Origin: Peribacillus frigoritolerans_B
GTDB lineage: Bacteria; Bacillota; Bacilli; Bacillales; DSM-1321
Length of the DNA: 64,000 nucleotides
Reading direction: 5' to 3'
NCBI RefSeq assembly: GCF_044762665.1
Contig: NZ_JBIWES010000004.1
Span: forward strand, 62,001 to 126,000
How positions within the stretch are numbered: the stretch's first letter is position 1; every line of letters begins with the position of its first letter. Below are positions 1-8,906 of this stretch, one piece after another. The position numbers and the translations under genes were made by a program. The notes beneath the pieces were generated by a model. That model had not been told where the DNA came from, did no database searches, and worked only from the letters and a program-made list of their open reading frames with translations.

Positions 1-1116
1 ACCAATTAAGGTAATATCGGATGTAACCGCTGAGTTGCCAACTACGGCACCATCTTCTATAACACAATTACTGGCTATGATGCTTCTTTCTATATGAACG
101 TTTTCACCAATCGTGACATTAGGCATGATGACTGAATCTTTTATGGTTGACCCATAGCCCACCTGTACATTATAGGATAAAACCGAATGTTCAATGTTCC
201 CATGTATCATGCACCCTTCATTGATAAGCGACTGACTGACCTCGGCATCCGGTGATATATATTGCGGTGGATGGTTTGCATTACGGGCAAAAATTTTCCA
301 TTGCTGATCATCCAACTGGAAATTTGGCGTATCCTCCAATAAGTCCATATGTGCCTGCCAAAGGCTTTCGACCGTTCCAACATCTTTCCAATAATCATTA
401 AAACGATAGGCATATAGCTTTTTTCGATCTTCAAGCATCTTTGGAATGATGTTGCTGCCAAAATCATTGGAAGAATTTTCATCCTTTTCATCATTTATCA
501 AATACCGTCTTAGGGTTTTCCAATTGAAAAGGTAAACTCCCATGGAAGCGAGGTTACTTTTTGGATACTTTGGTTTTTCATCAAATTGTGTGACTTTATC
601 ATCATCATTGGTATTCATGATTCCGAAACGACTTGCTTCCTGCCACGGCACTTGAATGACAGCTATTGTTGCCTCTGCATTTTTTTCGATGTGATAATCC
701 AGCATCTTACTGTAATCCATCTTATAAATATGGTCACCAGAGAGGATCAGTACATGTTCCGGATCATAGTTATCAATGTATTGGATATTTTGATAAACAG
801 CGTTTGCCGTCCCTTTATACCATTCACCACCTTCTTTCCCTTGATAAGGGGGAAGTACGGAAACTCCGCCAACATCCAAATCAAGGTCCCAAGCTTTGCC
901 ATTACCAACATAATCATTTAGAATCAATGGCTGGTATTGGGTCAGTACCCCAACCGTATCTATACCAGAATGAGTGCAGTTACTTAATGGAAAATCGATG
1001 ATTCTATATTTACCGCCAAAGGGAACAGCCGGTTTTGCCAAACCGATCGTCAATTCACCTAACCTTGAACCCTGGCCTCCTGCCAATAACATTGCTATCC
1101 ATTTTTTCGCTCCCAT
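1..1116 (-). CDS. glgC: Glucose-1-phosphate adenylyltransferase GlgC, 3' end cut by window edge
   Basis: Makes ADP-glucose from glucose-1-phosphate and ATP, the glucosyl donor for glycogen synthesis in the cytoplasm. Translating the minus strand from 1116 gives 372 codons without a stop. The N-terminus has the nucleotidyltransferase signature LLAGGQGSRLGELT followed by KPAVPFGGKYRIIDFPLSNC, and later KGTANAVYQN and LSGDHIYKMDY. The C-terminal third shows the repetitive left-handed beta-helix pattern (HGNIEHSVLSYNV, IGENVHIERSIIAS). The family is usually about 380 residues, so only a few residues are missing. Its ATG shares one base with the glgB stop (TAATG), so translation is probably coupled. 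The catalytic pattern fits GlgC rather than the GlgD paralogue. Confidence 0.96.
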   Translation of the reverse strand, partial: MGAKKWIAMLLAGGQGSRLGELTIGLAKPAVPFGGKYRIIDFPLSNCTHSGIDTVGVLTQYQPLILNDYVGNGKAWDLDLDVGGVSVLPPYQGKEGGEWYKGTANAVYQNIQYIDNYDPEHVLILSGDHIYKMDYSKMLDYHIEKNAEATIAVIQVPWQEASRFGIMNTNDDDKVTQFDEKPKYPKSNLASMGVYLFNWKTLRRYLINDEKDENSSNDFGSNIIPKMLEDRKKLYAYRFNDYWKDVGTVESLWQAHMDLLEDTPNFQLDDQQWKIFARNANHPPQYISPDAEVSQSLINEGCMIHGNIEHSVLSYNVQVGYGSTIKDSVIMPNVTIGENVHIERSIIASNCVIEDGAVVGNSAVTSDITLIG

Positions 1117-3056
1117 TATTCGGTCACTCTCCCCCGTCTTTTTTTTGTTTGCTTCATAAAAATAGAAATGCCTAATGGAGGTACAGTTATTTCCATGCTG
1201 AATGGTTGATTATGGTATGGTTCCTTTTTGACATTAATAGGTTCTTCATTGATCTGACCCGATCCTCCGAAAGCTTCTGAATCACTGCTGAAAACTTCTA
1301 TATATTTGCCTTGGGATGGTACACCTATTTGATACTGAGCATGAGCCTGTGCAGAAAAATTACAGACAATAATGCAATAATCTCCTTTACGTTTACCTTT
1401 TCTCATAAAGGTAATGATACTCTGTTCACTATTGTTCGGATCGATCCATTCAAAACCCTCCTGGACATGATCCAGTCTCCAAAGGGAGGAAGTTTGCCTA
1501 TAAAAATCCTGAAGGGTACGGAAGTAATATGCCAGCTTTTCGTGGGATTCATATTCCAAAAGCAGCCAATCCAATTGTTCCTCATCTTTCCATTCTATGA
1601 ACTGGCCAAATTCACCTCCCATGAATAGCAGCTTTTTTCCAGGATGCGTCATGAAATATCCAAAGAGTAACCGTAAATTCGCAAACTTCTGCCAATAGTC
1701 ACCTGGCATCTTATTCAATAATGACTTCTTGCCATGAACCACTTCATCATGTGAAAAGGGCAAGACGAAATTTTCTGAAAAAGCATAGAAAAATGAAAAT
1801 GTTAAGAGGTTATGATGATATGGCCTTTCCTTTGTTTCAAGTTTCATATAACGAAGGATATCGTTGGTCCATCCCATATTCCATTTGTAATTAAAGCCTA
1901 GGCCGCCTATATCGGTAGGAGAAGTTATAAGTGGCCGGTCTGTTGCTTCTTCAGCCATCATTAATGCATTGGGATACCTCTTGAAAACCACTTCGTTAAG
2001 TTTTTGTAAAAATTGTATGGCTTCCAGGTTTTCCTCACCGCCAAACTGGTTTTTCAGCTTGACCGGCAATGGATTATCATGATTTAAGTAAACCATCGAC
2101 GATACCGCATCGACACGGACCCCATCAATATGGTATACATCCATCCAAAACATTACATTTGATATAAGGAAACTGATTACTTCTGGTTTTGTAAAATCAA
2201 AGTTGTATGTCCCCCATAACGGGCGATCTGCTCTAGTGTTATCAATTGGTTCATAGAGAGGAGTACCATCAAAACGGGAAAGTCCATGCGCGTCTTTACA
2301 AAAATGGGCGGGAACCCAGTCAAGGATTACACCTATGCCCTTTTGGTGGCAAAGGTTAATTAAATATTTAAAATCTTCCGGTGAGCCGTACCGGCTGGTT
2401 ACGGAATAATAGCCCGTGACTTGGTATCCCCACGATTTATCAAATGGGTGTTCCATTATGGCCATGATTTCAATATGTGTAAAACTATTATCAATCACAT
2501 AATCAATCAATCTATCAGCCAATTCACGGTACGAATAAAACTCGCCATCTTCTTTCTGTTTCCATGTTCCTGGGTGCACTTCATAAATAGACATGGGTTT
2601 ATGATAAATATTTTCCTTTTTCCTATCAGCTATCCACTTCGAATCTTGCCATTCAAAATTATCCAGCCTTTTGATGACCGAGGCTGTATTTGGTCTGACT
2701 TCCGAATAAAAGGCATATGGATCGGCTTTTAGGATTCGTTTATTTCCGGGTGTATGTATTTCGTATTTATAGAGTTCCCCTTCTTGTAGTCCTGGTACGA
2801 ACAACACCCAGATACCTGATCGCTCGATCCGTTTCATCGCATGATCTTTTCCGTCCCAATTATTAAAATTACCGACTACTGAAACTTGCTTGGCATGGGG
2901 GGCCCAAACGGCGAAGCGTACTCCTTCTTTACCTAATGATGTTACAATGTGTGCCCCAAGCATTTTATAGCTTTCATAAAGGGTTCCTTCATGAAACAAA
3001 TACAAATCGAAATCGCTTGGATAAATCTCTTGTAGCTGGTCAATAATTGTACTCAA
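1116..3056 (-). CDS. glgB: 1,4-alpha-glucan branching enzyme GlgB
   Basis: Introduces alpha-1,6 branches into glycogen (GH13). The 646-residue protein has an N-terminal CBM48-like segment (GVRFAVWAPHAKQVSVVGNFN, near residues 45-65) and a GH13 barrel. The likely catalytic residues lie in DGVRVDAVSSM (nucleophile Asp, about 310), MAEEATD (acid/base Glu, about 370) and LPFSHDEVVHGKKSL. The start is TTG at 3056, five bases after GGAGGGG (3062-3068); there is no better in-frame ATG. It lies between a GH15-like gene and glgC in one leftward operon, and its stop overlaps glgC. Length is typical for the family. Confidence 0.97.
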   Translation of the reverse strand: MSTIIDQLQEIYPSDFDLYLFHEGTLYESYKMLGAHIVTSLGKEGVRFAVWAPHAKQVSVVGNFNNWDGKDHAMKRIERSGIWVLFVPGLQEGELYKYEIHTPGNKRILKADPYAFYSEVRPNTASVIKRLDNFEWQDSKWIADRKKENIYHKPMSIYEVHPGTWKQKEDGEFYSYRELADRLIDYVIDNSFTHIEIMAIMEHPFDKSWGYQVTGYYSVTSRYGSPEDFKYLINLCHQKGIGVILDWVPAHFCKDAHGLSRFDGTPLYEPIDNTRADRPLWGTYNFDFTKPEVISFLISNVMFWMDVYHIDGVRVDAVSSMVYLNHDNPLPVKLKNQFGGEENLEAIQFLQKLNEVVFKRYPNALMMAEEATDRPLITSPTDIGGLGFNYKWNMGWTNDILRYMKLETKERPYHHNLLTFSFFYAFSENFVLPFSHDEVVHGKKSLLNKMPGDYWQKFANLRLLFGYFMTHPGKKLLFMGGEFGQFIEWKDEEQLDWLLLEYESHEKLAYYFRTLQDFYRQTSSLWRLDHVQEGFEWIDPNNSEQSIITFMRKGKRKGDYCIIVCNFSAQAHAQYQIGVPSQGKYIEVFSSDSEAFGGSGQINEEPINVKKEPYHNQPFSMEITVPPLGISIFMKQTKKRRGRVTE

Positions 3057-3245
3057 TAAAACCCCTCCATCAGTATTAACTCGATAGTATTTTACCCATC
3101 CTTCCCCAGTTATTATATATATTCGATGAAAATGATATTAATCCTTCAAATGGAGGTGAAGATATTGTTATAAATAGCCGTTTTTTTGTAAATTAAAACA
3201 TTTTTTTGAGGAAAATATACATTTATTGTAAAAATATTATTATAC

Positions 3246-3279
3246 CAATAAAAGCTCTCCCCATTTATTGGAAAGAGCT
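3246..3279 (-). terminator. Weak hairpin after the GH15 gene
   Basis: On the minus strand AGAGCT and AGCTCT arms (3253-3258 and 3274-3279), extended by GG/CC, are followed by TTTATT. It sits 24 bases past the GH15 stop, so it may reduce readthrough into glgB. The 3057-3302 gap is AT-rich and could hold a separate glgB promoter, but none was clear. Confidence 0.45.
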
Positions 3280-3302
3280 CTAAGGTATCATGTATGAATG
3301 CT

Positions 3303-4316
3303 TCATGTTATTTGTTCAGTTCGAATCATGGAAGTCTTCGTCAAAAATAAATAGGACAATGATACTGACCATGCCAAAGGAGTATTCTTGTTTGGAATAT
3401 TACTGCCCCCTATATATAATTCGGGTACTTCCCAATTATCCGGTATGATCATTTTCGTTTTTTCTATATATTCCTTAACTTTGTTCATCATGCCAAGTTC
3501 AAGGTAGCATAAGCCCAACCACGGAAGCCCGAAACACCATTCCGCTTCTTGACCGTCATTATAATAAAGGTCCTTTTCATATCTAATGCAACCATTTGTT
3601 CTTTCAAGGCGCTCTGTGACATTCTTCAATATTTTAAGTGCTATGTCACGGTCTACCAGCCGATAAGGATAAATTAAGGATAAAAGGGCTAAATCCGTCT
3701 CTTTTGAATAACTTTCCCTTGGAAGCAAGAAACGAAGGGCTTCTTCTCCCTTTTTAATCAGTTCATCCTTGACGTTGACCAGCATTTTGACTGAATTCAA
3801 ACCAGCAACACATGCACCTATGCTTGAAGCGTGGATTTCTATATTTTCTTCCCACATCCCGTTATCTTCCGCCTGCCAATATTGCAGGCATTCCAAGTAA
3901 TTGACCAACTTTTGAACAATTTGTAAATCACGTTGATTTCTCATCACCTTTTTACCATGCCTATATCCTTCACCGACACCCCATAAAAAGGCCCCTATCG
4001 CATCATTCTGGGCATGGCCCCACTCATCGGGCAGTTCTTTAAGCTCAATGGAATACCTTGCATGGATATGTTCAAATAGAAACTGGGGTTTCTGTTCCGT
4101 ATGAATATCTATCTTCCACTCATAGGATTGAAATAAGTCGAATAAAGCATGATATGCTTTCTCGTAACGATTGGATGGATCATTTATAAAAGACATTACT
4201 GTATAAACGACATCCCTTATCCAGACATAATTATAATCATCGGAAACGCTTGCCGTATATGCGCCATTAGGCAGCCGCATGCGATCAAGAACCTCTAGTG
4301 CACCATTCACATTCAT
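3303..4316 (-). CDS. GH15-like glycoside hydrolase at head of glycogen operon
   Basis: Probably a cytoplasmic glucan hydrolase of the glucoamylase/phosphorylase-kinase-like GH15 family. Seen in the 337 residues: YNYVWIRD (about residues 28-35), DEWGHAQNDAIGAFLWG (about 98-114), MWEENIEIHASSIGAC (about 154-169), EAEWCFGLPWLGL and PELYIGGSNIPNKNTPLAW near the C-terminus, the recurring aromatic and acidic motifs of the (alpha/alpha)6 barrel. No signal peptide. It is short beside secreted glucoamylases, and the starch-binding and N-terminal beta domains are absent. ATG at 4316 follows GGAGGTG by eight bases. Position before glgB suggests a role in glycogen trimming, but the substrate is inferred. 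Confidence 0.78.
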   Translation of the reverse strand: MNVNGALEVLDRMRLPNGAYTASVSDDYNYVWIRDVVYTVMSFINDPSNRYEKAYHALFDLFQSYEWKIDIHTEQKPQFLFEHIHARYSIELKELPDEWGHAQNDAIGAFLWGVGEGYRHGKKVMRNQRDLQIVQKLVNYLECLQYWQAEDNGMWEENIEIHASSIGACVAGLNSVKMLVNVKDELIKKGEEALRFLLPRESYSKETDLALLSLIYPYRLVDRDIALKILKNVTERLERTNGCIRYEKDLYYNDGQEAEWCFGLPWLGLCYLELGMMNKVKEYIEKTKMIIPDNWEVPELYIGGSNIPNKNTPLAWSVSLSYLFLTKTSMIRTEQIT

Positions 4317-4550
4317 TAATTGAGCACCTCCATAGTTATTTGCTTATTCCCATTGTTGACAGACTCCCATTTTCTAAACGTTTGTTATTTCATTTTCAAT
4401 TAGAAGCGCTTTCAATTCAGCTAACCAAAACAATTTTTCAGAAGTACATTCACCTTAGTTTATGTAATTACTGCCCTTTTTGATAATCAAGCTTCCAATG
4501 TTCATTAAAATGCTTCATTTGCCTAAATTGAAATATCCTTCTTGGGAAAT

Positions 4551-4580
4551 AAAAACCCAGTAACGGAAATCCATTACTGG
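4551..4580 (-). terminator. Intrinsic terminator
   Basis: Perfect CCAGTAA/TTACTGG stem (4557-4563, 4574-4580), followed on the minus strand by TTTTTATTT. It could end transcription coming from mug or from the decayed sequence between. Confidence 0.65.
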
Positions 4581-4599
4581 TTATATCGGCCTATCATTA

Positions 4600-4775
4600 A
4601 AATGTTTAGTAATTATTAAAAGAAATTTCGTAATATCACCAAGAAAAGCACGCCAATCGATGCCCCATTCAGGAATGCATTTTACTAAGCAGCACCAAAG
4701 GAACGACTCTAAGTATGAAAGTTACAATCGAAGTCCCTATCGACGACCCCTGCAGCAAAACCGTTACTTGGGTAT
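4600..4775 (-). pseudogene. Possible remnant of azlD (branched-chain amino acid exporter subunit)
   Basis: No intact gene lies between 4317 and 4906. On the minus strand one frame reads SIGTSIVTFILRVVPLVLLS and then KM before a stop (4669-4671), and the next frame continues IPEWGIDW. AzlD proteins have a transmembrane segment with VTF-PRVLPL followed by a PEW motif, so this looks like a fragment broken by a frameshift near the AAAATGC at 4677-4683. Upstream no start and no azlC partner are visible. The rest of the gap holds only a terminator. Identification is by motif memory only. Confidence 0.35.
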
Positions 4776-4906
4776 CCCAATAAAGTAGGTATACTATCCT
4801 TTATACTTGCCAAAAGCCTTCACCAACATTAACCTCGGAAAGCCATCGTTTTTCCATTCAGCACTATCCTGACTCATATATTCCACCCTTGTTTTAATAA
4901 GTTCCT

Positions 4907-5425
4907 TCAATTGCTTTTCAGCTGACCAAGCAGAATTGGCAACTCACTATATATTTCGATGATATCTTCTATCGGCATTCTAACTAAACCGCTGGAAGAA
5001 GGGGCAACGAATTCCATGGTCTCATTCGATGAAGGTACTGGTTGCAGCCCCCAAGAGATCTTTCGTAATTGACGATATTCCTGATAGACACCCTTGCCTA
5101 CAAAACAGACAAGTTTAGGTTTATACTTTTCAATTTTCCTTTTTAATAGCTTCCTTCCTTTTATGTACTCTTCTTTAGTGATTTCGTCCGCTCCTTTTGT
5201 AGGCCTGGAAACGATATTGGTAAAACCATAACCTAAATCCAGCAATGACGAGTCTTCAGTTGGTTCATATTTCCGCGGTGTCAGCCCGGACTCGAAGAGG
5301 ATTTTCCAAAAGCGATTGTTGGGATTCGCATAATGATGACCAGTCTCGCCTGAGCGAATGCTTGGATTGAAACCTACGAACAATATATCCAAATTTTCCT
5401 TTAAATGATCAGAGATGCCTTCCAT
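4907..5425 (-). CDS. mug: G/U(T) mismatch-specific uracil-DNA glycosylase, Mug/TDG family
   Basis: Removes uracil or thymine mispaired with guanine, base excision repair. Seen: ILFVGFNPSIRSGETGHHYA near the N-terminus, where Mug/TDG enzymes have the G-[IF]-NPG/S active-site loop, followed by NPNNRFWKILFESGL, and APSSSGLVRM near the C-terminus in the place of the NPSG intercalating loop. The ATG at 5425 is preferred to an upstream TTG at 5443 because AAAAGGAG sits seven bases before it; this gives 172 residues, normal for the family. No obvious operon partner; both flanks are decayed sequence. Confidence 0.88.
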   Translation of the reverse strand: MEGISDHLKENLDILFVGFNPSIRSGETGHHYANPNNRFWKILFESGLTPRKYEPTEDSSLLDLGYGFTNIVSRPTKGADEITKEEYIKGRKLLKRKIEKYKPKLVCFVGKGVYQEYRQLRKISWGLQPVPSSNETMEFVAPSSSGLVRMPIEDIIEIYSELPILLGQLKSN

Positions 5426-5443
5426 TTTAAAACTCCTTTTCAA

Positions 5444-6390
5444 ATTTGCTATTTAATCATTGTACAAAACTGAAAAATATTTAACTACCTTTAAAAACTA
5501 AATACGGTTTAAAAAGAATGAACGTTGATGGCTCCATAATATGGATGAAGACTTGTCAAATTGAATATTGAAGACCTCTTGCTCCTAAAACATTACGTTC
5601 GCCTTCACTCTACATGGGACAAACTACCATAAATCGGGTTAAAAGGATGCCACGGTGGCAGTTAGTGAATATCCCCCAAAGAATATTCAATTAAATGGAA
5701 TAGATAATTGATTTTTCCCATGCCCTGGCATCAAGCAAAAGTCTGCATGTTTTTCAAAGCTTGCAGGGATTTAAAATTAAAGGATATCCGCAATTTTCAT
5801 GTACTCATTATTGGAAATGACAGACAGCTAAAGAAAATTTAGAATGTGGCTGCGTGCCTCCAATTTTCAAGTAAGAAAGAGCTCATTCATTTCACTGGCA
5901 ACAAAAAATGTGATAGTGCACTGCAGAACAATTGTAGGTACGGGGAGGGTTTGGGGAAGCAATGGTGAAAGACCCGTTATTTCTGGGGGAAATCTCGGGA
6001 ATATCGGGACGGTGAATAAGCCTACATCAATCAAATTCCGATGTTCAAACAGGCAGGATTTAAATTCGATAGAGTAAAAGAAATATTTCCTCCTTTTATA
6101 TTATATGAAAGTTGCAATTCACTCATTTGAACAGAAAAAGGCCATAAATTAATGGTTCTGCTTCTGTTCTAATTTATTCAAATCTCTCACGATGGCTGAC
6201 TATAGTAATGGGGAACTATTGATTCTTTGTTAGGAGATAAACTACATAGATATTGGAGGGATAAGTCTCTCGTTTATTAAACAGATTGATAAATGGGTCC
6301 AGGAAATAAATGAATCAATTAAATAGGATCAAGATCCATTATTAAAACCGCAGCAACTTAATAGTCGGAATTCCATTTGGCAAATGACTT
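5444..6390. other. About 1 kb without intact genes; looks like decayed coding sequence
   Basis: Short readable pieces occur in different plus-strand frames. At about 6016-6120 a frame reads AYINQIPMFKQAGFKFDRVK and ends in a stop, like the tail of a cytoplasmic enzyme. At about 6215-6270 one frame reads DSLLGDKLHRYWRDKSLVY, and at 6245-6325 another reads ISLSFIKQIDKWVQEINESI. A strong plus-strand terminator follows at 6393. None of the pieces could be assigned to a family. A 77-codon open frame at 5844-6077 has no ribosome binding site and a low-complexity composition. Confidence 0.4.
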
Positions 6391-6392
6391 TA

Positions 6393-6424
6393 CTCGTAGG
6401 TACTTAAATACCTACGAGTTTTTT
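6393..6424 (+). terminator. Strong intrinsic terminator with no intact gene before it
   Basis: Perfect 10-bp stem CTCGTAGGTA/TACCTACGAG (6393-6402, 6409-6418), loop of six, then TTTTTT. On the plus strand it follows only decayed sequence, which suggests that a rightward gene once ended here. Confidence 0.85.
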
Positions 6425-6479
6425 ATGTTACGCATCAGAATATGCTTCTTGTGTAAATTCACTCTTTCAAACCCGGGAA

Positions 6480-7379
6480 TCAGGAAACATTCTGCCGGTG
6501 TTCGATATGATCATGTTTTCTCGCATTGGACATCTTATTGATGGTAAGAAGAATCCCAGAAAGCCATATAATTACAATGCCAGTATAGATGTATATATGG
6601 GCTTCAATCGGAATCCATGTAGCTAATAATGTTCTTACATTAATTAATATAATGAAACCACCCACTAAAACACCCATTAATTGAGCAGGAAGCATCCTGA
6701 CGAGCCAGGCAGCAATTGGTGCTGCAACCACTCCACCAATTATCAACGCAATGACCCAAAGCCAATTGACAGCTTCCCATCCAAGCGAAATGATAAAACC
6801 AAGACTACCGAAGAAAGCAATGGCAAATTCACTCGTATCTACAGTCCCTACGGCTTTTCTCGCCGTCATGCCTTTTTTTGACAATAAAACGGGCGTTGCA
6901 ATCGGTCCCCAACCGCCTCCGCCTGTTGCATCACAAAAGCCTGCAAAAAGACCTAACGGAATGGATTGTTTTGCGGTCAATGGCCTTACGGTTTCATTTT
7001 CCTTTGACGGCTTAAAAATAAATAAAAAGCGGAATAAAACGTATACACCAAGACCAAATAAAAATATGGCAATATACGGTTTTGCTAATTCGGCTGGCAG
7101 GTTGCTCAGGAAACATGCACCTACAAATGCACCAACAGAACCTGGAATGATCAAGCGATAGACCATATTTTTATCCACGTTCCCAAACTTTATATGTGAA
7201 GCTCCGGATACTGCTGTGGTCACTACTTCCGATAAATGAACGGATGCTGATGCTACTGCAGGGGCAATCCCGAATGTCAACAATAAGGACGTGGAACTCA
7301 CTCCATACCCCATTCCAAGCGAACCATCGATTAATTGGGCTAAAAACCCGATAAAGGCCAAAACGATTAACTTTTTCAT
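6480..7379 (-). CDS. TSUP (TauE/SafE) family membrane permease
   Basis: Probable sulfur-compound permease or exporter in the plasma membrane. The 299 residues hold about eight hydrophobic helices. The TauE/SafE pattern is visible as GFLAQLIDGSLGMGYGVSST at residues 10-29 and the repeat-like GLFAGFCDATGGGGWGPIAT in the second half, each starting a half-repeat with a glycine-rich turn. Start ATG at 7379 follows GGGG by six bases. It lies downstream of the sulfate assimilation genes in the same direction but behind a long hairpin at 7487-7518, so it may be expressed separately. The exact substrate (sulfate, sulfite or other) cannot be read from sequence. Confidence 0.9.
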   Translation of the reverse strand: MKKLIVLAFIGFLAQLIDGSLGMGYGVSSTSLLLTFGIAPAVASASVHLSEVVTTAVSGASHIKFGNVDKNMVYRLIIPGSVGAFVGACFLSNLPAELAKPYIAIFLFGLGVYVLFRFLFIFKPSKENETVRPLTAKQSIPLGLFAGFCDATGGGGWGPIATPVLLSKKGMTARKAVGTVDTSEFAIAFFGSLGFIISLGWEAVNWLWVIALIIGGVVAAPIAAWLVRMLPAQLMGVLVGGFIILINVRTLLATWIPIEAHIYIYTGIVIIWLSGILLTINKMSNARKHDHIEHRQNVS

Positions 7380-7486
7380 GACATTCCCCTTTTTTCACTA
7401 AAATAGAACCTATATCATCGACCCGATGGTACCGTTTGCCTGTATAAATCATTTAGATTTCCTTTAAGACACAAAGAGGCACCTAA

Positions 7487-7518
7487 CCAAAATGAAATGA
7501 CATGTTGGTTAGGTGCCT
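7487..7518 (-). terminator. Perfect 14-bp hairpin between sirC and the TSUP gene
   Basis: Arms AGGCACCTAACCAA and TTGGTTAGGTGCCT are separated by only four bases. The minus-strand 3' side is CTTTGTGTCTT, a modest U-rich tail; the plus side is TCAGTTTTT. It begins 14 bases past the sirC stop and probably ends most cys operon transcripts. Confidence 0.7.
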
Positions 7519-7531
7519 TCAGTTTTTCTGA

Positions 7532-8164
7532 TCAGCCCAATGATATATTTTCTTCAGCTTCTACTGGTAAAAGCCTAGCTAAAAAACGATATCTTTCTTT
7601 TAAGGAATATTTATAAATATCCTCGATTGAATCTTTCATTAATTTAGACTTTTCTTCTTTTGAAAATGACCCATTCTTTATAATCATTCTTGCTTCAAAA
7701 AGGAATTCAAGATATTCTTCATATGATTCATCATATACTTTACCTAGGTCATTCCGTATTTTTTTTGCGAGCGTTGGACTTGCTCCATTGGTAGAAACAC
7801 TTATGGAAAGCATGCCTCTATTCAATGTGGCCGGTATATGAAAATTACCCAACTCATGATTGCTGATTACGTTAACCAACTGACTTTCGGATACGTTCTC
7901 GTAAACTCGTTCATTTACTTCAGTAGAATTGGTAGCAACAATGATTAAAAATGCATCTTTATAGTCAGTTTCTTCCACTTCTTTAAGTAAGACCCGAATC
8001 TTACCTTCTTTCTCCAACAGTTGAAAACCTGTGCATATTTCGGGGCTTACGACGGTAACTTCAGCACCAGCTTCCAATAAGGGGCCCGCTTTAAAGTAAG
8101 CTATTTTACCACCGCCGATGATGACACACTTTCTGTTCTCGATATTAAGCGTAATTGGATACAT
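7532..8164 (-). CDS. sirC: Precorrin-2 dehydrogenase SirC (siroheme synthesis)
   Basis: NAD-dependent oxidation of precorrin-2 to sirohydrochlorin. The N-terminal Rossmann segment has VIIGGGKIAYFKAGPLLEAG and VTVVSPE; the middle has LIIVATNSTEVNERV; then NHELGNFHIPATLNRGMLSI and STNGASPTLAKKIR, typical of the CysG/Met8 dehydrogenase half. The ATG at 8164 is chosen because GGGAGGG ends five bases upstream; an in-frame start at 8179 would lack one. This gives 210 residues. It overlaps the end of sirB by 20 bases, so the two are probably coupled. It supplies the cofactor of the sulfite reductase in the same operon. Confidence 0.93.
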   Translation of the reverse strand: MYPITLNIENRKCVIIGGGKIAYFKAGPLLEAGAEVTVVSPEICTGFQLLEKEGKIRVLLKEVEETDYKDAFLIIVATNSTEVNERVYENVSESQLVNVISNHELGNFHIPATLNRGMLSISVSTNGASPTLAKKIRNDLGKVYDESYEEYLEFLFEARMIIKNGSFSKEEKSKLMKDSIEDIYKYSLKERYRFLARLLPVEAEENISLG

Positions 8165-8906
8165 AGGCTCCCTCCCCACTCACTTCATGAATTCGTTCCG
8201 ATATTGCTTGTTCAATCTTTGGGTGATAACCTAAATATCGGCAAAGTATGATTTTTTGCTTCCCCTTTTTTTGGAGCTTTTTTATACTATTTTCAATCGA
8301 CTGCATTAAGAGACCTGTAAACAATAGGTAAGGAATGATAAATACTTGGTTTGATCGAGATCCCTCTGCAAATTCCAATGCTTCTCCAAAGCTTGGTGTG
8401 CCAGCTGTCAAATAACACTCTTGCACCCGGATTTTTGGAAACCTGTTCCTTAGCAAATCGGCCAATCGAGACAAATCCCTTTTCACGTCGGGATCACTGC
8501 TGCCCCTTCCAACCAATAAAACCAAGGAATCCTCCGTAACACTTACATTTGTTTCCTCCAACCGTTCCACTAAAATGTCAACCATTTTCTCACTGACACC
8601 AATCGGCCTTCCGTATTTCAAGTCAACGGCAGGATACCGTTCTTTCATTTTATTCAATATGACTGGAATATCATGTTTTGCATGTACAGCTGTCAGCAAT
8701 AGAACTGGAATGGCCAATATTCTCGTCGCACCTTTTTGGATGCATCGTTCGTAGGCCTCTTCAATCGTAGGGGTTTCCAATTCCAAGAAGCAATACTCTT
8801 GAATGGAATAGGGCTGTGCTTGCATACAAACTTTAATAAAATCAATGGCTTGGGCTGAAGCTTCTTTAACACGGCTTCCATGGCAAATATATAAAATGGC
8901 TTCCAT
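8145..8906 (-). CDS. sirB: Sirohydrochlorin ferrochelatase SirB/CbiX type
   Basis: Inserts Fe2+ into sirohydrochlorin to give siroheme. The 253 residues contain two CbiX-like halves: LYICHGSRVKEA at residues 5-16 with the metal-binding histidine, AIPVLLLTAVHAKHDIP, and in the second half LVLLVGRGSSDPD and IIPYLLFTGLL. In SirB one half keeps the active histidines, here the first. ATG overlaps the cobA stop by one base (TAATG). Corresponds to YlnE of the B. subtilis cysH operon. Confidence 0.92.
   Translation of the reverse strand: MEAILYICHGSRVKEASAQAIDFIKVCMQAQPYSIQEYCFLELETPTIEEAYERCIQKGATRILAIPVLLLTAVHAKHDIPVILNKMKERYPAVDLKYGRPIGVSEKMVDILVERLEETNVSVTEDSLVLLVGRGSSDPDVKRDLSRLADLLRNRFPKIRVQECYLTAGTPSFGEALEFAEGSRSNQVFIIPYLLFTGLLMQSIENSIKKLQKKGKQKIILCRYLGYHPKIEQAISERIHEVSGEGAYVSNYA

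Noticed and set aside
4794..4877. 27-codon open frame after mug with GGGTGG ahead (MSQDSAEWKNDGFPRLMLVK...)
   Set aside because: Very short, in decayed sequence, and no family or terminator; more likely a remnant than a gene.
5844..6077. 77-codon plus-strand frame
   Set aside because: No ribosome binding site, no recognisable motif, and other frames in the same stretch carry better protein-like fragments.
7171..7452. 93-codon minus-strand frame with AAAGGA ahead, overlapping the start of the TSUP gene
   Set aside because: Beyond codon 24 it only shadows the TSUP coding region in another frame and its composition is not protein-like.
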